DNA from: Sphingobacteriales bacterium
Lineage (GTDB): Bacteria; Bacteroidota; Bacteroidia; Sphingobacteriales; Sphingobacteriaceae
Direction of reading: 5' to 3'
NCBI GenBank assembly: GCA_020058405.1
Contig: JAGVEE010000256.1
Span: forward strand, 1-8,019
Length of the DNA: 8,019 nucleotides
Every line of letters starts with the position of its first letter. Within the stretch, counting starts at the first letter, position 1. Shown piece by piece: positions 6,109-8,019 of this stretch. A program made the translations under genes and the position numbers. Below the pieces are notes generated by a model. The model saw only the letters and a list, made by a program, of their open reading frames with translations, was not told where the DNA came from and did not search any database.

Positions 6109-7215
6109 ATGGCAAAGAAATCCACTACAAAAACAAAAGCAGTTACGAACAAGAACTCGATTGTGTTTTTCGAAAAATATATAAACAATGCAGCTCCTAC
6201 TTCTTTCGAGATTTCTGGACAAAAAATATGGTTGGATTATATTCGTCCGTATGTAGATGAAACCTATGTAGATAATTACGGAACAGCGGTAGGGATTATT
6301 AATCCGAAGGCAGAATACAAAGTAGTAATAGAAGCACATGCCGATGAAATATCGTGGTATGTAAATTACATTACGAGTGATGGCTTGATTTATGTTATTC
6401 GCAACGGAGGTTCTGATCATTTAATTGCCCCTTCTATGCGCGTAAATGTGCATACAGAGAAAGGAATTGTGAAGGGTGTATTTGGATGGCCCGCTATACA
6501 TACACGCAGTGGAGAGAAAGAAGAAACTCCCTCTCTCAAAAATATATTTATTGATACAGGATGCACTTCTAAAGAGGAAGTGGAGAAAAAAGGTATACAC
6601 GTTGGTTGCGTGGTAACTTTTGAAGATGAGTTTATGCAACTAAATGATCGATACTATGTAGGCAGAGCGTTGGATAACCGTGCGGGTGGATTTATGATTG
6701 CAGAAGTAGCACGTTTGTTAAAAGAGAATAAAAAGAAATTGCCATTTGGTTTATATGTGGTAAATTCTGTACAAGAAGAAATTGGCTTACGTGGTGCAGA
6801 AATGATTGCGAATAAAATTAAACCAAACGTTGCCATTGTTACCGATGTAACACATGATACTACTACGCCTATGATTAGTAAAATTACGCAAGGCGATTTA
6901 GCATGTGGCCGCGGACCAGTAGTATCTTACGCACCTGCTGTGCAAATGAATTTGAATAAATTAATAATTAATACGGCAGAGAAAAATAAAATTCCGTTCC
7001 AACGACAAGCATCTTCTCGTTCTACCGGAACCGATACCGATGCTTTTGCGTATTCGAATGATGGAGTAGTATCGGCCCTGATATCATTACCATTACGATA
7101 CATGCATACAACCGTAGAGATGATACATAAAGACGATGTGGAGAATGTGATTAAGTTGATTTATGAATCGTTGCTGAATATTAAAGCAGGGCAAGATTTC
7201 CGTTACATGAAATAG
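6109..7215 (+). CDS. M42-family zinc aminopeptidase (glutamyl aminopeptidase / FrvX-like)
   Basis: A cytoplasmic two-zinc aminopeptidase that trims N-terminal residues from peptides; members usually form tetrahedral twelve-subunit shells. The 368 residues are near the usual 340-360 plus a basic Lys/Thr-rich lead of about 18. The metal and catalytic set is complete: His77 and Asp79 in IEAHADEISWYV, bridging Asp189 in ALDNRAGG, catalytic Glu223 and zinc ligand Glu224 in VQEEIGLRGAEM, Asp247 in VTDVTHD, and His333 in RYMHTTVEMIH. The PA-like lid domain lies within about 70-175. The signature RSTGTDTDAFAYSNDGV (304-320) is also typical. No signal peptide is seen, so it is intracellular. The substrate (acidic, hydrophobic or basic N-termini) cannot be told. 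It lies 102 bases after pccB on the same strand, a gap filled with two tandem arrays, so co-transcription is uncertain. No other Met is available before residue 110. Confidence 0.94.
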   Translation: MAKKSTTKTKAVTNKNSIVFFEKYINNAAPTSFEISGQKIWLDYIRPYVDETYVDNYGTAVGIINPKAEYKVVIEAHADEISWYVNYITSDGLIYVIRNGGSDHLIAPSMRVNVHTEKGIVKGVFGWPAIHTRSGEKEETPSLKNIFIDTGCTSKEEVEKKGIHVGCVVTFEDEFMQLNDRYYVGRALDNRAGGFMIAEVARLLKENKKKLPFGLYVVNSVQEEIGLRGAEMIANKIKPNVAIVTDVTHDTTTPMISKITQGDLACGRGPVVSYAPAVQMNLNKLIINTAEKNKIPFQRQASSRSTGTDTDAFAYSNDGVVSALISLPLRYMHTTVEMIHKDDVENVIKLIYESLLNIKAGQDFRYMK

Positions 7216-7223
7216 TTGCAAAG

Positions 7224-7272
7224 TGTACTCTGTATGTTGTACAATGTACAACGTACAACGTACAATGTACAT
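7224..7272 (+). repeat. 7-bp tandem array, word TGTACAA, with embedded palindromes
   Basis: Seven heptamers lie in phase: TGTACTC, TGTATGT, TGTACAA, TGTACAA, CGTACAA, CGTACAA, TGTACAT. The word contains the palindrome GTAC, so the array yields nested inverted repeats. GTTGTACA-A-TGTACAAC at 7236-7252 has perfect 8-bp arms, and CAATGTACATTG at 7263-7274 is a perfect 12-bp palindrome. It fills most of the 62-base gap and ends five bases before the sensor start codon. It could hold dimeric regulator sites or form small hairpins in the leader, but a plain expanded repeat explains it as well. Confidence 0.9.
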
Positions 7273-7277
7273 TGGTT

Positions 7278-8019
7278 ATGAATAAGAAAGTAATTGCACT
7301 ATTGATACTTTTTATTGTAGGGTTTACCTTGCAATCCCACTCGCAATTACAGCGAAGGTATTTTACCTATAATGTTGAAAACGGATTGGCTCAGAATTCG
7401 GTATGGGACATACACCAAGATTACAAAGGATTTTTATGGATAGGTACTGCCGATGGAGTTAACAGATTTGATGGATATGAGATGCATCATTATAAAAAAA
7501 ATCTGAATGATACGTCGAGTATTTATGGCATCACTTTTTTTGAATTTGCTGAACTCCCAAATAAAGAATTATGGATTGCGCATGACAGAGGTATTAGCAT
7601 ATACAATAGAGTAAGAAATAATTTCAACAACATTATAAAGTCAGAAAATACTCATCAAATAATTGGATACGATGGTGATTTTGTATTGATTTTTGAAGAA
7701 AGAATGAGAATATTGGTGGTTAATATAAAAACAAAAAAAATTGTTAATGTAATAAGCGAAAAATTTTTAAACGATTATTCAAGACATACCACTAGTAATG
7801 CTATAAAAATTAAAGATTACTTTTTTACTACATTTAATGGTAATCATATTTTAAAAATCGATTATAAAAAAAATAAAGTTGAATTAATACATTTTAAAGA
7901 AAAACAAACCGAAATATTCAGGTTTGTAAAAACGTCCGACACCACTTTTATAGGTTTCAGTTCTAACAAACTGAAGATATATATATTTAAAGAGGTAAAT
8001 GGGAAATTAAGTTATACCA
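7278..8019 (+). CDS. Two-component-regulator propeller (Reg_prop) sensor protein, 5' part
   Basis: An open frame of 247 codons runs off the window edge. Residues 1-22 are a signal peptide: MNKK, then a hydrophobic run, with likely cleavage near SHS-Q, so the following part is periplasmic. Residues 35-67 are a clear propeller repeat, with NGLAQNSVWDIHQDYKG followed by GFLWIGTADGVNRFDG. A second blade, ELWIAHDRGISIYN, lies at 97-110; later blades (111-247) are weak. In Bacteroidota such N-termini belong to large sensors with two beta-propellers, a Y_Y_Y domain, one membrane helix and then a histidine kinase, a full hybrid two-component system or a LuxR-type HTH. Which one applies lies beyond the edge. 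The distal part is more A+T-rich than the neighbouring housekeeping genes. The ATG at 7278 is chosen because it opens the signal peptide; no Shine-Dalgarno sequence is seen. Confidence 0.85.
   Translation, partial: MNKKVIALLILFIVGFTLQSHSQLQRRYFTYNVENGLAQNSVWDIHQDYKGFLWIGTADGVNRFDGYEMHHYKKNLNDTSSIYGITFFEFAELPNKELWIAHDRGISIYNRVRNNFNNIIKSENTHQIIGYDGDFVLIFEERMRILVVNIKTKKIVNVISEKFLNDYSRHTTSNAIKIKDYFFTTFNGNHILKIDYKKNKVELIHFKEKQTEIFRFVKTSDTTFIGFSSNKLKIYIFKEVNGKLSYT

Noticed and set aside
6088..6836. Minus-strand open frames opposite the M42 peptidase gene (6088-6420, 6421-6639, 6654-6836)
   Set aside because: The plus frame carries the full set of M42 zinc ligands; the minus products are aromatic-rich shadows.
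2653..7272. CRISPR arrays
   Set aside because: The repeats are head-to-tail 7- and 8-bp units with no spacers, and no cas gene is present.
7244..7285. Thirteen-codon frame in the TGTACAA array overlapping the sensor start codon
   Set aside because: It arises from ATG inside the repeat word; without conservation data, translational coupling is only a guess.

Overview
The window looks like a chromosomal segment of a member of the Bacteroidota. The evidence is indirect: A+T-rich DNA, no clear Shine-Dalgarno sequence ahead of the genes, a PKD-domain lipoprotein, a periplasmic 'two-component regulator propeller' sensor, and a SulP plus carbonic anhydrase pair. The genus cannot be told from this stretch. 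No tRNA, rRNA, CRISPR array, transposase or phage gene was seen. No gene-free stretch exceeds about 150 bases.

Layout from left to right: (1) the 3' part of pruA (1-783, +), proline catabolism; (2) a foldback repeat, copy 1 (785-875); (3) an unrecognised A+T-rich PKD-domain lipoprotein gene (922-1875, +); (4) copy 2 of the same repeat (1890-1980); (5) on the minus strand, a probable operon of a SulP anion transporter (4313-2730) followed by a beta-carbonic anhydrase (2648-1986); (6) a divergent control region (4314-4464); (7) pccB, carboxyltransferase subunit of propionyl-CoA carboxylase (4465-6006, +); (8) an M42-family zinc aminopeptidase (6109-7215, +); (9) the 5' part of a propeller-type sensor gene (7278 to the window edge, +).

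Functionally the centre is about bicarbonate. The SulP carrier probably imports bicarbonate (or sulfate), carbonic anhydrase interconverts CO2 and bicarbonate, and the divergently transcribed carboxylase consumes bicarbonate. The other genes (pruA, M42 peptidase) fit a peptide- and amino-acid-using heterotroph.

The most unusual part is the spacers. Every gap between genes except the divergent one is filled with short-period repeats, and the word differs from gap to gap: a 10-bp-period foldback (two near-identical copies bracketing the lipoprotein gene), a 7-bp TGAATTA array, an 8-bp TAGTGTGC array, an 8-bp AACTTAAT array and a 7-bp TGTACAA array. None of the periods is a multiple of three, so where the word holds a stop codon all frames are closed. 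No new enzymatic or defence system is evident; the spacer repeats are the best candidate for something not well described.
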